A stretch of 64,000 bases of DNA from Actinocatenispora thailandica (GCF_016865425.1 NZ_AP023355.1:6942198-7006197), one strand, 5' to 3'; positions 49,659 to 59,576 are shown, numbered from the stretch's first letter. Notes: generated by a model not told the origin, from the sequence alone. A program made the numbers and translations.

Positions 49659-51131
49659 TCAGCGACAGCCGCAACCGGCCAGGCTGGCGGCGACCCCGTC
49701 GATCGCCGCCGTCGCCGCCGCGCCGTCGTCGTTGCCGTTCGCGAGCACGGCGAACGCGAGCAGCCGCTGATCCGCGTCGACCACCAGCCCGGCGAGCCCC
49801 TGGACCCCGGCCAGCGTGCCGGTCTTCGCCCGCAGCACGCCCGCGGCCCGGTGCGCGGAGCCGCGCCGGTACCGGTCGGCCAGGGCCCCGGAGTAGCCGG
49901 CGACCGGGAGACCGGTGTACACACTGGACAGTTCGGGCCGCGAACCGCCGGCGGCGAGCCGCAGTACCGCGGTGAGCAGCGCCGGGTCGAGCCGGTCGGC
50001 CCGTGACAGCCCGCTCGCGTCGGCCATCCGCAGGTCGCCGACCGGTAGGTCGAGATCGCGCAGTACGGCGTGGATCGCGGTCGCCGCGCCGGCGAAGCTG
50101 GCCGGTTCGTGCCGGGCCAGGGCCACCTGCCGGCCGAGCGCCTCGGCGATCACGTTGTCGCTCGTCCGCAGCATCCGTTCGACCAGCGAGGCGAGCGGCG
50201 CCGACCGGACCGTGCCGAGCGGCCGGGCGCCACGGGCCGCCCGCCCGCGCCGCACCGCGCTCGCCGGCAACCCCAGCAACTGGGCGAACTTGATGCCGGC
50301 GTCGAGGTCCGGCGCCGTCGACCGGTTGCGGTCGTAGCGCGGTGCGGTACGACCGCCGTCCACCATCAGCGCGGTGATCGGCGCCACGTCACCGTTCACC
50401 CGCACGTCGCCGTCCCAGCCGGGCGCCCGATCCGGCCCGGTGAACAGCGTCGCGTCCACCAGCACCCGGCGCGGTGCGTGCCCGAGCCGCCGGCGTACCT
50501 GCCTGGCCAGGTCGGTGAGCCGGGCCGCCCCGCGGTAGCTGCCGCCGACCGACACCGACAGGGTGGGATCCCCGCCGCCGACGAGCACCACGTCGCCGGG
50601 CCGCTCGCCGGCCACCGCGGTGGTCCGGAACCGCCGGTCGGCGCCGAGCACGGTCAGCGCCGCCGTCGCCGTGGTCAGCTTCGCCGTCGCCGCGGGCACC
50701 CGGGCGCCGGTACCGGCGGAGTAGAGCGTGCCACCGGTCGCCGCGTCCACGACCGAGACGCCGACCTCGGTGCCGAGCCGAGGGTCGCCGAGCCGGGCAC
50801 CCAGCGTGCGGGCGAGGCCGGCGGCGCTGGGCGGTCGGCCGCCGGCCAGCGCGGGCAGCACCGGGCCGGGGTCGGTACCCGACCAGGACGGTGCCGGTGG
50901 CCGGTCCGCAACCGGCGCGGCCGGGCGGGGCGGCCGGTTCCCGCCGAGCACGAGCAGGGCAACGGCGAGCACCACGGTGAGCCCGATCCCGCTGCGGACC
51001 GGGATGCGCCGCCGCTGCCGGTGCCGCCCGGTCACGACGCCGGCCGACCGCCCGGGGCCCGAGCGGCGCCCGTCGCCCGCCGCACCCCGCCGCCCGGTCG
51101 GGGCTGGCCCGATCGGTGCTGGCCCGGTCAC
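49659..51131 (-). CDS. DacB-like PBP (peptidase S13) lacking the catalytic serine
   Basis: The 490-residue protein has a Pro/Gly/Arg-rich N-terminus, a helix near residues 45-62 and a peptidase S13 (PBP4/DacB-like) domain. In the family SxxK motif the serine is replaced by Ala148 (VPAATAKLTTATAAL; codon GCG at 50688-50690). SDN (LRTSDNVIAEALG) and KTG (RAKTGTLAGVQG) are intact. Without the serine, D-Ala-D-Ala cleavage should be lost. GTG 51131 overlaps the upstream PBP stop (GTGA). Confidence 0.85.
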   Translation of the reverse strand: MTGPAPIGPAPTGRRGAAGDGRRSGPGRSAGVVTGRHRQRRRIPVRSGIGLTVVLAVALLVLGGNRPPRPAAPVADRPPAPSWSGTDPGPVLPALAGGRPPSAAGLARTLGARLGDPRLGTEVGVSVVDAATGGTLYSAGTGARVPAATAKLTTATAALTVLGADRRFRTTAVAGERPGDVVLVGGGDPTLSVSVGGSYRGAARLTDLARQVRRRLGHAPRRVLVDATLFTGPDRAPGWDGDVRVNGDVAPITALMVDGGRTAPRYDRNRSTAPDLDAGIKFAQLLGLPASAVRRGRAARGARPLGTVRSAPLASLVERMLRTSDNVIAEALGRQVALARHEPASFAGAATAIHAVLRDLDLPVGDLRMADASGLSRADRLDPALLTAVLRLAAGGSRPELSSVYTGLPVAGYSGALADRYRRGSAHRAAGVLRAKTGTLAGVQGLAGLVVDADQRLLAFAVLANGNDDGAAATAAIDGVAASLAGCGCR

Positions 51132-53092
51132 GGCGCGGCCGGCGAGGCGGCGGGCAGCGGGCCGCCGGGCACCGACCCGGGTCGGATGCGTGCGAGGAGC
51201 CGACCCGGCAGGTCCGCCGCCGGCGGTCGACCGCCGGCGGCGCCGACCCGTACCACGGTCGCCTGCGCGTCGTCCGCGCTCGCCGCCCAGGCCGAGCGAA
51301 CGCGCTTGCCCTGGCGCTGGACGCTGGTGCGGTACAGGGTCGGTTCCGGCGCCCGCAGCACCCGGGTCGGGCCGGCCGCGGCAGGCACCTTCGGGAACTG
51401 CCCGGCGACGTCCCGGGTCTGCGCCGCGGCCGACGCGCCGAACGCCCGCCGGGTGGCCGGTGCCGCCCGGTACAGCAGGGTGCCGGACCAGGACCGGGCC
51501 GCGGCGACGACGTGCCGGGCGACCGCCACACCGTCGTTGCCGAGAGTGGCGTACCCGCTGGCCAGGTCGGCCGGGCTGACCGGGTAGCCGCCGAGCGCGA
51601 TGGCCGGCCGGGTCAGCGCCGGCTGCGGATCGTCCGGACCGTCGACGAGACTCGGCCGCCCGTCGTAGCGCGCGGCGATGCCGGCGGCGCGCACGTCGTG
51701 CACGATCCGGACCGGGTCGGTCGCCCGCGCCACCCGGTAGAGCACCGTGTCGTACGAGCCGGCAACCGCCTCGTCGATGGTGCACCGGGGGCACTGCGCG
51801 TTGCCCGGGTTGTACAGCGGGACGCCGTTGCGGTCCGGGAACTGCTGCGGGGATCGACCGTCCCACAACCGATCCCGGTCCAGGCCGTGCTGGAACGCGC
51901 TGGCCAGCGCCAGCGGGGTGAACACCGCGCCGGGCACCGCCGCGGCGCCGGCGTGGTCGAAGTACCCGAAGCCCTTCGTGTTGCCGTGGTAGGCGCGGAC
52001 GCCGCCGGTCTGCGGATCGACCGACACCACCGCGACCGCCAGGTTCGCGGACCGCGCCTCCCGCCGCAGCGCCGCCTCGGTGCGCTGCTGGGCGGCCCGG
52101 TCGATCGTGGTCACCACCCGCAGCCCGCCGGTACGCAGCTGCTGGGCGGTGATGCCGTGCCGTTCCAGCTCCCATTCGACCTGCTGCGCGATCAGCCCGG
52201 ACGGGCCGGACAGGTCGGCCTCGGTCGGTGGCCTCGTCGCCGGGAACCGCAGCCGGGCCGCCTGACCCGCGCCGAGCCAGTGCTGCGACACCAGCCCGGC
52301 CCGCACGTACCGCCAGCGGGCGCGGGCACCGGCCGGATCGACCGCCGGGTCGAAGTTCGTCGGATCCTTGATGACGGTGGCGAGGACCATCCCCTGCGCG
52401 GTGTCCAGCCGCTCCACCGGCACCCCGAAGTACGCCCGGGCCGCCGCGTCGATCCCGTACGCGCCGCGGCCGAAGTAGATCGTGTTCAGGTACCGGCCGA
52501 GGATCTGGTCCTTGCCGTACCGGCGCTCCAGCTTCTCCGCCAGCACGATCTCGCGCATCTTGCGGGACACCGTCCGGTCCAGCGTCAGGTACGCGTTGCG
52601 CACGTACTGCTGGGTGATCGTCGACGCGCCCTCCGCACCGCCGTCGGTCAGGTCGGCCCACACCGCCCGGGTGATGCCCCGCCCGGACACCGCGCCGTGC
52701 GTGTAGAAGGACCGGTCCTCGGCGGCCAGTACGGCCCGGCGCACCGTCAGCGGCACCCGGCTCAGCGGTACCGCGGTGCGGTCGACGACCCCGATCCGGG
52801 CGAGGACGGTGTGGCCGTCCGAGTAGTAGAGCACCGACTGTTGCGGCTGCACCGGGTCGGCCGGCAGCGGCAGGCCGACCGCCCAGCCGACCAGCGCCAG
52901 GCTCGCGGTCAGCAGCAGCGCACCGAACCCGGCCACCGCCCGGCGGACCCGGCGGACCCACCGCCGGACCGGTCGCCGGCGCCGACCGCGCCGTCCGGTG
53001 GCCGTGCGCAGGATCCGCCGTACCAGGAGCGCCGCCGGGGAGTTCACCACGTCACGGACACGGGGGCGGAACCGCGCGGCGTTGCCCGGCAT
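51128..53092 (-). CDS. Class A PBP with intact GT51 but degenerate transpeptidase
   Basis: The 654-residue protein has a helix at 52-75 and a GT51 domain with Glu125 in AAEDRSFYTHGAVSGRGI, GASTITQQYVRNAYL and YGKDQILGRYLNTIYFGRGA. The transpeptidase-like domain has lost its motifs: SxxK is PGAVFTPL (Ala389, Thr392), SxN is SYD (446-448) and no KTG is seen. It may still polymerise glycan strands. It is coupled to the DacB-like gene, which lacks its own serine. Confidence 0.88.
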   Translation of the reverse strand: MPGNAARFRPRVRDVVNSPAALLVRRILRTATGRRGRRRRPVRRWVRRVRRAVAGFGALLLTASLALVGWAVGLPLPADPVQPQQSVLYYSDGHTVLARIGVVDRTAVPLSRVPLTVRRAVLAAEDRSFYTHGAVSGRGITRAVWADLTDGGAEGASTITQQYVRNAYLTLDRTVSRKMREIVLAEKLERRYGKDQILGRYLNTIYFGRGAYGIDAAARAYFGVPVERLDTAQGMVLATVIKDPTNFDPAVDPAGARARWRYVRAGLVSQHWLGAGQAARLRFPATRPPTEADLSGPSGLIAQQVEWELERHGITAQQLRTGGLRVVTTIDRAAQQRTEAALRREARSANLAVAVVSVDPQTGGVRAYHGNTKGFGYFDHAGAAAVPGAVFTPLALASAFQHGLDRDRLWDGRSPQQFPDRNGVPLYNPGNAQCPRCTIDEAVAGSYDTVLYRVARATDPVRIVHDVRAAGIAARYDGRPSLVDGPDDPQPALTRPAIALGGYPVSPADLASGYATLGNDGVAVARHVVAAARSWSGTLLYRAAPATRRAFGASAAAQTRDVAGQFPKVPAAAGPTRVLRAPEPTLYRTSVQRQGKRVRSAWAASADDAQATVVRVGAAGGRPPAADLPGRLLARIRPGSVPGGPLPAASPAAP

Positions 53093-53303
53093 GGAACAAC
53101 TGTGGCCTTTGCCTCAATCTCGATGATCCGGACAGCCCGCCGCCTCGACGAACCGGACGGTGGGTGGTCTCGATGTTCTGGAGAGCCTGCCGTCCCGGTG
53201 ACTCGGGCAGCCCGCCGCCTCGATGGCCTGAGTAGCCCGGAGCTCCGATGAGGACGTCCGATGCCCGCCGGAAAGTGTCGGTGGGCACTGCGAGGATGGC
53301 GGC
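53093..53303. repeat. Promoter gap with a repeated GGCAGCCCGCCGCCTCGA block
   Basis: A divergent gap between the PBP and ogt genes. CAGCCCGCCGCCTCGA occurs twice (near 53134 and 53208), with related TCTCGATG and CCGGAG units between. No other structure seen. Confidence 0.4.
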
Positions 53304-53795
53304 ATGCGTTGGTTGAGGGTGCCGTCCCCGATCGGCGACCTGGTCGCGGTCGCCGACGACGACGCGCTGCGGCAGCTCCGGTTCGGCGGCCCGTCCCCGG
53401 CCGGCGAGCCGTCCCCGGCCGATCCGGTGCTGGCCGCCACCGCCCGCCAGCTCGACGAGTACTTCGCCGGCCGGCGCACCGGGTTCGACCTGCCGTTGCA
53501 CCTGGTCGGCAGCGAGTTCGAGCGGGCCGTGTGGGCCGAGCTGACCCGCATCCCCTACGGCGAGACGTGCAGCTACGGCGACGTGGCGCGGGCGGTCGCG
53601 GACGACGTGGGCGCCTCTCGTGCGGTGGGCACCGCGAACAATCACAACCCGATCCCGGTGATCGTGCCGTGCCACCGGGTCGTCGGCGCCAACCGCAAGC
53701 TGGTCGGCTACGGCGGTGGCCTGCCACGCAAGGTGTTCCTGCTGGAGCTGGAGGCGCGCGTTCAGCTCACCGCGGGCGGCCTGTTCGCCGGCTGA
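53304..53795 (+). CDS. ogt: Methylated-DNA--protein-cysteine methyltransferase
   Basis: The 163-residue suicide protein removes O6-alkyl groups from guanine. It contains FERAVWAELTRIPYGETCSY, SRAVGTANNHNPIPVIV and the acceptor motif PCHRV with Cys123, then GYGGGLPRKVFLLELEARV. ATG 53304 fits the family start. It stands alone. Confidence 0.95.
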   Translation: MRWLRVPSPIGDLVAVADDDALRQLRFGGPSPAGEPSPADPVLAATARQLDEYFAGRRTGFDLPLHLVGSEFERAVWAELTRIPYGETCSYGDVARAVADDVGASRAVGTANNHNPIPVIVPCHRVVGANRKLVGYGGGLPRKVFLLELEARVQLTAGGLFAG

Positions 53796-53958
53796 GCCGG
53801 CCTCCCGTGCCGTGACCTTCCCGCCAAGCCCGCCCGCGCCAAGCCCGCCCGCGCCCGGACCGGCCACGCCCGGACTGGCCACGCCCGGACCGGCCGGGGC
53901 GAGGCTTCGCGGGCCGGTGTCCTTGCCAGCGGGGGCGTCCCCGGGCGGGGACGACGGC

Positions 53959-53989
53959 GGGGCACCTCACCGGTGCGGTGACGTGCCCC
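53959..53989. terminator. Strong hairpin between ogt and ino1
   Basis: A long near-perfect stem: GGGGCAC with GTGCCCC and, inside, TCACCG with CGGTGA around a GTG loop. It lies between convergent genes, 14 bp from the ino1 stop. Confidence 0.8.
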
Positions 53990-54003
53990 GGTTCGTCGGA
54001 CGA

Positions 54004-55083
54004 TCAGCGGTCGAGTTCGCCGGCGATGAACTTGTCCACCGCGTCCCGCGCCGTCGAGTCGTCGTACTGCTCCGGCGGCGACTTCATGAAGTAGGACGAG
54101 GCGGACAGGATCGGGCCACCGATGCCGCGGTCCTTGGCGATCTTCGCCGCGCGCAGCGCGTCGATGATGATGCCGGCCGAGTTCGGCGAGTCCCACACCT
54201 CCAGCTTGTACTCCAGCTGCAGCGGCACGTCACCGAACGCCGAGCCCTCCAGCCGGACCAGCGCGTACTTCCGGTCCTCCAGGAACGGCACGTAGTCCGA
54301 CGGGCCGATGTGCACGTCGGCGGTCCGCATCTCGTGCGGGATCTGGGACGTCACCGACTGCGTCTTCGAGATCTTCTTGGACTTCAGCCGCTTGCGCTCC
54401 AGCATGTTCATGAAGTCCATGTTCCCGCCGAAGTTCAGCTGGTACGTCCGGTCCAGCCGCACCCCGCGGTCCTCGAACAGCTTCGCCAGCACCCGGTGCG
54501 TGATGGTCGCGCCGACCTGGGACTTGATGTCGTCACCGACGATCGGCACCCCGGCGTCGGTGAACTTCTTGGCCCACACCGGATCCGAGGCGATGAACAC
54601 CGGCAGCGCGTTGACGAACGCGACTCCCGCGTCGATCGCGCACTGCGCGTAGAACTTGTCGGCCTCCTCGGACCCGACCGGCAGGTACGACACGAGCACG
54701 TCGACGTTCGCCTCGCGCAGCGCGGCCACCACGTCGACCGGCTGGTCGTCGGACTCCTGGATCGTCTCCCGGTAGTACTCGCCGAGCCCGTCGAAGGTGT
54801 GGCCCCGCTGGACGGTGACGCCGGCCGGCGGTACGTCGCAGATCTTGATCGTGTTGTTCTCGCTGGCCACGATCGCCTCGGACAGGTCGCGGCCGACCTT
54901 CTTGGCGTCCACGTCGAAGGCCGCGACGAACTCCACGTCGCCGACGTGGTAGTCGCCGAACGTGACGTGCATGAGTCCCGGCACGCGATCCGACGGGTCG
55001 GCGTCACGGTAGTAGTGCACCCCCTGGACCAGGGACGCGGCGCAATTGCCCACTCCGACGATGGCAACGCGGACAGAACCCAT
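54004..55083 (-). CDS. ino1: Myo-inositol-1-phosphate synthase
   Basis: The 359-residue enzyme converts glucose 6-phosphate to inositol 1-phosphate, needed for mycothiol and phosphatidylinositol. It has the NAD-binding [60 protein letters not shown] and [28 protein letters not shown] sits 6 bp before ATG 55083. PadR lies upstream as in M. tuberculosis Rv0047c-Rv0046c. Confidence 0.97.
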   Translation of the reverse strand: MGSVRVAIVGVGNCAASLVQGVHYYRDADPSDRVPGLMHVTFGDYHVGDVEFVAAFDVDAKKVGRDLSEAIVASENNTIKICDVPPAGVTVQRGHTFDGLGEYYRETIQESDDQPVDVVAALREANVDVLVSYLPVGSEEADKFYAQCAIDAGVAFVNALPVFIASDPVWAKKFTDAGVPIVGDDIKSQVGATITHRVLAKLFEDRGVRLDRTYQLNFGGNMDFMNMLERKRLKSKKISKTQSVTSQIPHEMRTADVHIGPSDYVPFLEDRKYALVRLEGSAFGDVPLQLEYKLEVWDSPNSAGIIIDALRAAKIAKDRGIGGPILSASSYFMKSPPEQYDDSTARDAVDKFIAGELDR

Positions 55084-55163
55084 GTCTGCCTCCTTCTCTA
55101 GACGGCCACAGCGGGCGCGCGATCGCGGTGTGCGCCACGCCCGTGTGGTGCTTTGCGACGGGC

Positions 55164-55835
55164 CTAACCGGGCCGGCGTTCGCCGGCGGGCCGGTCGGGC
55201 CCAGTGGTGTTCGGGTCGGCCGCGCCCGGACTCGGGTGCGGGGTGGTGACGGTCGGCGGCTGACCGGTGCGTTCGTGCACGATCAGCTCCTCCAGCCAGC
55301 GGACCTCGCGGTCGGCCGCTTCCAGGCCGTGCCGCTGCAGCTCCAGGCTGTACGCGTCGAGTCGTTCCGCGGCGCGGTTGAGCGCGTCCCGGAGGCCTTC
55401 CCGGCGCTCCTCGACCCGGCGGCGGCGGCCTTCCAGGATCCGCAGCCGGGTCGCCGCGTCGGTACGGCCGAAGAACGCGAAGTGCACGCCGAACGCGGCG
55501 TCGTCGTACGCCTCCGGGCCGACCTGGGCGAGCAGGTCGCCGAACCGTTCCTTGCCCTCCGCGGTCAGCTTGTAGCTGATCCGGCTGCGCTTGCCGAAGC
55601 CGGTCTTGCGCCGCAGGGTGCGCGGTTCGGCGTCGCTGGACGGTGCCGCGGGCCGGACCGGATCCGAGTCCTCGGTGATCCAGCCGGCCTGCTGCATCCG
55701 GCGCAGCGTGGGGTAGAGCGTGCCGTAACTGATCGCGGCCCGGAACGGTCCGAGCATCGTGGTCAGTCGCTTGCGCAGCTCGTACCCGTGCATGGGCGAC
55801 TCGTGCAGCAGGCCGAGCACCGCGAGATCCAGCAC
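55164..55835 (-). CDS. PadR-family transcriptional regulator
   Basis: The 223-residue protein has the PadR winged helix ([40 protein letters not shown]) and [20 protein letters not shown], then a helical C-terminal dimer part ([20 protein letters not shown]). The GTG at 55835 is the first codon. A 9-3-9 inverted repeat 58 bp upstream fits autoregulation. ino1 follows after 80 bp and is probably in the same operon. Confidence 0.93.
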   Translation of the reverse strand: MLDLAVLGLLHESPMHGYELRKRLTTMLGPFRAAISYGTLYPTLRRMQQAGWITEDSDPVRPAAPSSDAEPRTLRRKTGFGKRSRISYKLTAEGKERFGDLLAQVGPEAYDDAAFGVHFAFFGRTDAATRLRILEGRRRRVEERREGLRDALNRAAERLDAYSLELQRHGLEAADREVRWLEELIVHERTGQPPTVTTPHPSPGAADPNTTGPDRPAGERRPG

Positions 55836-55892
55836 CGGTCGCCACCTCCCACCCGCGGGTCGTCACTGCCAGCGACCCCGTGGGGCCGCGCC

Positions 55893-55913
55893 GATGTATC
55901 GGCTCGATACATC
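55893..55913. promoter_or_regulatory. PadR-type operator (9-3-9 inverted repeat)
   Basis: GATGTATCG pairs with CGATACATC across GCT, a perfect palindrome with ATGT/ACAT ends, as in known PadR operators. It lies between padR and the DUF5318 gene, upstream of both. Confidence 0.75.
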
Positions 55914-55980
55914 GACACCATAACAGCCACCCGACGTGCGGGGAACCCGCGACGTTGGGCCTCCGCACCGCTCAGCGGAA

Positions 55981-55995
55981 ACTACTCTGAGTAGT
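55981..55995. promoter_or_regulatory. Palindrome ACTACTC-T-GAGTAGT
   Basis: A perfect 7-1-7 inverted repeat, 58 bp before the DUF5318 gene and in the shared padR/DUF5318 promoter region. The binding protein is unknown. Confidence 0.55.
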
Positions 55996-56052
55996 GCCCG
56001 TTTTAACCTTGCACGGGTGTGCGTCGACAGCGTTGGCGCGTACCCTCGTGCC

Positions 56053-56451
56053 ATGCGCACGCAGCGGCAGGTCGTCGACTACTCGCTCCAGAAGCGAGCG
56101 ACGCTGCGCGCGCTGTTCTCCGGGCGGATCGGGACCTACGAAGCCTGCGACGCCTCTCCGTACCTGCTCAACGCGGCACGGTTCCACGGCGAGCGCACCG
56201 AGGCGCAGTGCCCGGTCTGTCGGCGTGAACCGCTCTGGCACGTGCACTACATCTACGGCGACGAGCTGAAGCAGTCCGCTGGCCAGGCTCGGCGCAAGGC
56301 CGAGCTGACGACACTGGCCCAGACCTACCGCGAGTTCAACGTGTATGTGGTGGAGGTCTGCCGCGGCTGCGGCTGGAACCACCTGGCCGAGCAGTTCCTG
56401 CTCGGTCGCGGGGTCGGTGACCCCGGCACACGCCACGAGGCGGCCGAGTGA
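56053..56451 (+). CDS. DUF5318 protein
   Basis: The 132-residue protein has RQVVDYSLQKRATLRALFSG, CPVC, REPLWHVHYIYGDELKQSAG and CRGC near the end, so two CxxC pairs that could bind zinc. It matches DUF5318 (M. tuberculosis Rv0049) and sits before ponA as there. ATG 56053 chosen over a longer frame. Confidence 0.9.
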   Translation: MRTQRQVVDYSLQKRATLRALFSGRIGTYEACDASPYLLNAARFHGERTEAQCPVCRREPLWHVHYIYGDELKQSAGQARRKAELTTLAQTYREFNVYVVEVCRGCGWNHLAEQFLLGRGVGDPGTRHEAAE

Positions 56452-56528
56452 ACACGCTCACCGCCACCGCCCGATGCGGCGGAGCGTGGAGCCTGTGTGC
56501 GGTGGTGCGGTGTAGCTCACACGAACCG

Positions 56529-56552
56529 GACGGCGGCTGGGCAGCCGCCGTC
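56529..56552 (+). terminator. Hairpin after DUF5318 gene
   Basis: A perfect 10-bp stem GACGGCGGCT/AGCCGCCGTC with a 4-nt loop, 78 bp after the stop and 22 bp before the ponA start. It may also affect ponA. Confidence 0.65.
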
Positions 56553-56573
56553 CCCGACGGCATGGTGTGACGA

Positions 56574-59500
56574 ATGACGAGCCCCCCGAACCGCCCGCGT
56601 GGCTCGGCCCGGGTCCCCGGGCCGGATCCCGACGGTCCCGGTGGTGTCCGCGATCCGGGCCAGTCCGGGCGACACGGCGTCCCCGGTAGCCCTGGCGCGG
56701 CCAGCGACTACGGCACGGCACGGCACGGTGCAGCCGGGCCCGACCAGCCGTACCGGCGAGGTCTGGGTGGCGGGTCGGCCGACCGACCCGCCACCGGCAC
56801 CTACGGCGGTTCGGCGCGCCCGGCCACCGGGAGCGGTTCCGCCCCGCGCGAGCCCGGCACCGGGTACGGCCGCCCGCCCCGGCACGGCGCGAGCGACGAA
56901 CCGCCGAGCGGCCGGCATTCGGTCGGCGGCGGCCGGCACTCGTCCGAGCCGCCGACCGGCTCCGCCTCCGTCGGCGGCGCCACCCGGCGCAGCGCCTTCG
57001 GCAGCGGCGCCACCGGCTCGGCCTCCGTGGGCAGCGCCTCGGTCGGGTCCGCCTCGGTCGGGTCGGCCTCGGTCGGTAGCGCCTCGGTCGGGTCGGCATC
57101 GGTCGGTAGTGCCTCGGTCGGGTCCGCCTCGGTCGGGTCCGCCTCCGTCGGTGGTGCCGGCATGGGCCGTGCCTCGGTCCGGCCCGCCGGACCGGACGGG
57201 CCGTCGGACTTCTTCGGTGACGACGGCAGCCCGCTGAGCCGCGCCGAGGAGCGCCGCCGTTCGCGCGAGACGCCGCGGGCGGCGAAGAAGCGGCGCCGCC
57301 GACGCCGCATCATCGCCGGTGTCGCGGTGCTGCTGCTGCTCACCGGCATCGGCACCATCGGCGGCGCGTTCTACTTCACCAACGTCACGCTGCCCGGCCA
57401 GCTTCCCACCCCGCAGGCGTCGACGTTCTACTACGACGACGGCAAGACGCCGATGGCGCGGCTCGGCGCGAGCGACTCCAACCGGCACGTCGTCGACATC
57501 GACAAGGTGCCGGAGCGGGTGCAGTACGCGGTGGTGGCGGCGGAGGACAAGACGTTCTTCACCAACTCCGGCGTCGACTTCAAGGGCACCGTCCGGGCGT
57601 TGTGGAACAACGTGACCGGCGGCGACACCCAGGGCGCGTCGACGATCACCCAGCAGTACGCGAAGCTGTCCGAGGACGCGAACACCGCAGCGGACCGCAC
57701 GTACACCCAGAAGCTCAAAGAAGCGGTCGTGGCGATAAAGCTCGACCAGAAGTACTCCAAGAAGCAGATCCTCGGCTTCTACCTCAATGCGGTCTACTTC
57801 GGCCGCGGTGCGTACGGGATCCAGGCGGCGGCGCAGGTCTACTACCACAAGGACATCAGCAAGTTGACCACCGAGGAGGCGGCCGTGCTGGCCTCGGTGA
57901 TCAAGGACCCGTCGCAGGACGACCCGGCGGTCGACAAGAAGCTCGCCCAGGCTCGCTGGGAGTACACGCTCCGGCAGATGACCAAGCTGGGCAAGTACCA
58001 CAAGACCGTCTCGCTGGCGAACTATCCGATGCCGGACAAGCCGAAGGCCAACACCGGGGCGAGCTTCGGGCTGGACAAGCCGACCGGCTTCGTGGTCACC
58101 CAGGTGATCAACGAACTCGCCCGCAACCGCACACTCTCCGACGCCTCCACCTACCACAAGGCGCGGGAGGAGACGAAGCAGAAGCTGGAGACCGGCGGGT
58201 ACAAGATCGTCACCACGATCAACAAGAAGGCCGAGGACGACGCGATCTCCTCCGCCCACGAGGTGATGAACGGCGACCAGGAAGACAAGGACGCCCAGAA
58301 GAAGAACCACCACCGCCTCGCCACCTCGCTGGTCTCGGTCCAGCCCGGCACCGGCAAGGTGATCGCCTATTACGGCGGCGACGACGGCACCGGGTTCGAC
58401 ATGGCGGCCAACCCACACCAGCCCGGCTCCTCGTTCAAGGTGTACGCGCTGGCCCTGGCGATCAACAACGGCATCTCGGTCAAGTCGCTGTGGAACGGTG
58501 ACGAGTCGGAGAAGTTCGACGACCGCGGTGGCGACGGCAAGGTGCACAACTCCGACGGCGAGCACTGCAACGACGGCGGGATGGACGCCCAGGGCCACGA
58601 GCTGTGCACCCTGTGGAAGGCGACGGCGATGTCGCTGAACACGGTGTTCTATGCCTTGACCCAGAAGGAAGGCAAGGACAAGGTGCTCCAGCTGGCGCAC
58701 GACGCCGGCATCAACTCCATCACCTCGGACGGCTCCAACGGTAAGCCGGCGAAGACGTTCGACCTCAACACCACCAGCGCGCAGGACGTCGTCGCGCAGG
58801 GCGGCCTGGGCAACGAGATCGGCTTCGGCCAGTACCCGGTGACCGCGCTGGACCACGCGAACGGCTACGCCACCCTGGCGAACAAGGGCGTCTACACCAC
58901 CGAGCACTTCGTCACGAAGCTGACCGACTCGCACGGCGCCACGGTGGACCTGCCCAAGGTCAAGCACCGCCGGGTGATCAGCGCCTCGGCCGCTGCCGAC
59001 CTCGACTGGGTGCTGCAGAAGGTCGCCACCAACGAGAAGCAGAAGATCGACCCGCCCCGGCAGCAGGCCAACAAGACCGGCACCTGGGAGTGGCCGAACA
59101 AGGACAACGTCAACGCCAACTCGCACGCCTGGATGTGCGGGTACGTGCCGCAGCTCGCCACCGTGGTCTGGATCGGGCGAAAGAAGGGTGACGGCCCGAT
59201 CTACAACATGTGGGGCGCCCCGATGTACGGCTCGGAGTACCCGTCGTTCATCTGGAAGGCGTTCATGACCAAGGTGTTGCCGGACCTGAACATGCCGGCG
59301 GAGAACTTCCCGACACCGGTGTTCGGCGGCAGCGAGACCGCCGGTCAGGTGGCGTCCTCGTCGCCGTCACCGTCGCCGACGCCCAAGAACCACAATCCGC
59401 ATCCGACCGGGCACCCGACGGGTACCGCCACGCCGCCAGGCTGGCCGCCGGGTACCGGCACACCGACCGGTGGCGCGTCCTCACCGACCTGCAACAAGTG

Positions 59501-59576
59501 GGATCCGACCTGCCAGACCGGCGGACCGGGCAACGGGAACAACCCGGCCGGGAACAACGTCGCCCCCGCCGGGTAG
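56574..59576 (+). CDS. Bifunctional class A penicillin-binding protein (PonA1-like)
   Basis: The 1000-residue protein polymerises and crosslinks peptidoglycan. A 245-residue cytoplasmic N-terminus has nine SASVG units (57018-57152). A helix at 246-268 leads to GT51 with Glu324 in AAEDKTFFTN and GASTITQQYAKLSED. The transpeptidase is intact: SxxK Ser619 in PGSSFKVYAL, SLN at 687 and KTG at 834. The tail is Pro/Thr/Gly-rich with two cysteines. It has the same neighbours as Rv0050 (ponA1). Confidence 0.93.
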   Translation: MTSPPNRPRGSARVPGPDPDGPGGVRDPGQSGRHGVPGSPGAASDYGTARHGAAGPDQPYRRGLGGGSADRPATGTYGGSARPATGSGSAPREPGTGYGRPPRHGASDEPPSGRHSVGGGRHSSEPPTGSASVGGATRRSAFGSGATGSASVGSASVGSASVGSASVGSASVGSASVGSASVGSASVGSASVGGAGMGRASVRPAGPDGPSDFFGDDGSPLSRAEERRRSRETPRAAKKRRRRRRIIAGVAVLLLLTGIGTIGGAFYFTNVTLPGQLPTPQASTFYYDDGKTPMARLGASDSNRHVVDIDKVPERVQYAVVAAEDKTFFTNSGVDFKGTVRALWNNVTGGDTQGASTITQQYAKLSEDANTAADRTYTQKLKEAVVAIKLDQKYSKKQILGFYLNAVYFGRGAYGIQAAAQVYYHKDISKLTTEEAAVLASVIKDPSQDDPAVDKKLAQARWEYTLRQMTKLGKYHKTVSLANYPMPDKPKANTGASFGLDKPTGFVVTQVINELARNRTLSDASTYHKAREETKQKLETGGYKIVTTINKKAEDDAISSAHEVMNGDQEDKDAQKKNHHRLATSLVSVQPGTGKVIAYYGGDDGTGFDMAANPHQPGSSFKVYALALAINNGISVKSLWNGDESEKFDDRGGDGKVHNSDGEHCNDGGMDAQGHELCTLWKATAMSLNTVFYALTQKEGKDKVLQLAHDAGINSITSDGSNGKPAKTFDLNTTSAQDVVAQGGLGNEIGFGQYPVTALDHANGYATLANKGVYTTEHFVTKLTDSHGATVDLPKVKHRRVISASAAADLDWVLQKVATNEKQKIDPPRQQANKTGTWEWPNKDNVNANSHAWMCGYVPQLATVVWIGRKKGDGPIYNMWGAPMYGSEYPSFIWKAFMTKVLPDLNMPAENFPTPVFGGSETAGQVASSSPSPSPTPKNHNPHPTGHPTGTATPPGWPPGTGTPTGGASSPTCNKWDPTCQTGGPGNGNNPAGNNVAPAG
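57018..57152 (+). repeat. 15-bp tandem repeat in ponA N-terminus
   Basis: Nine 15-bp units (TCGGCCTCGGTCGGG-like) encode SASVG nine times. Third-codon positions vary but the peptide is constant, so selection on the protein is likely. Confidence 0.95.

Noticed and set aside
56517-59126. Minus-strand open frame opposite the ponA-like gene (869 codons)
   Set aside because: Antisense shadow; the plus strand encodes all class A PBP motifs.
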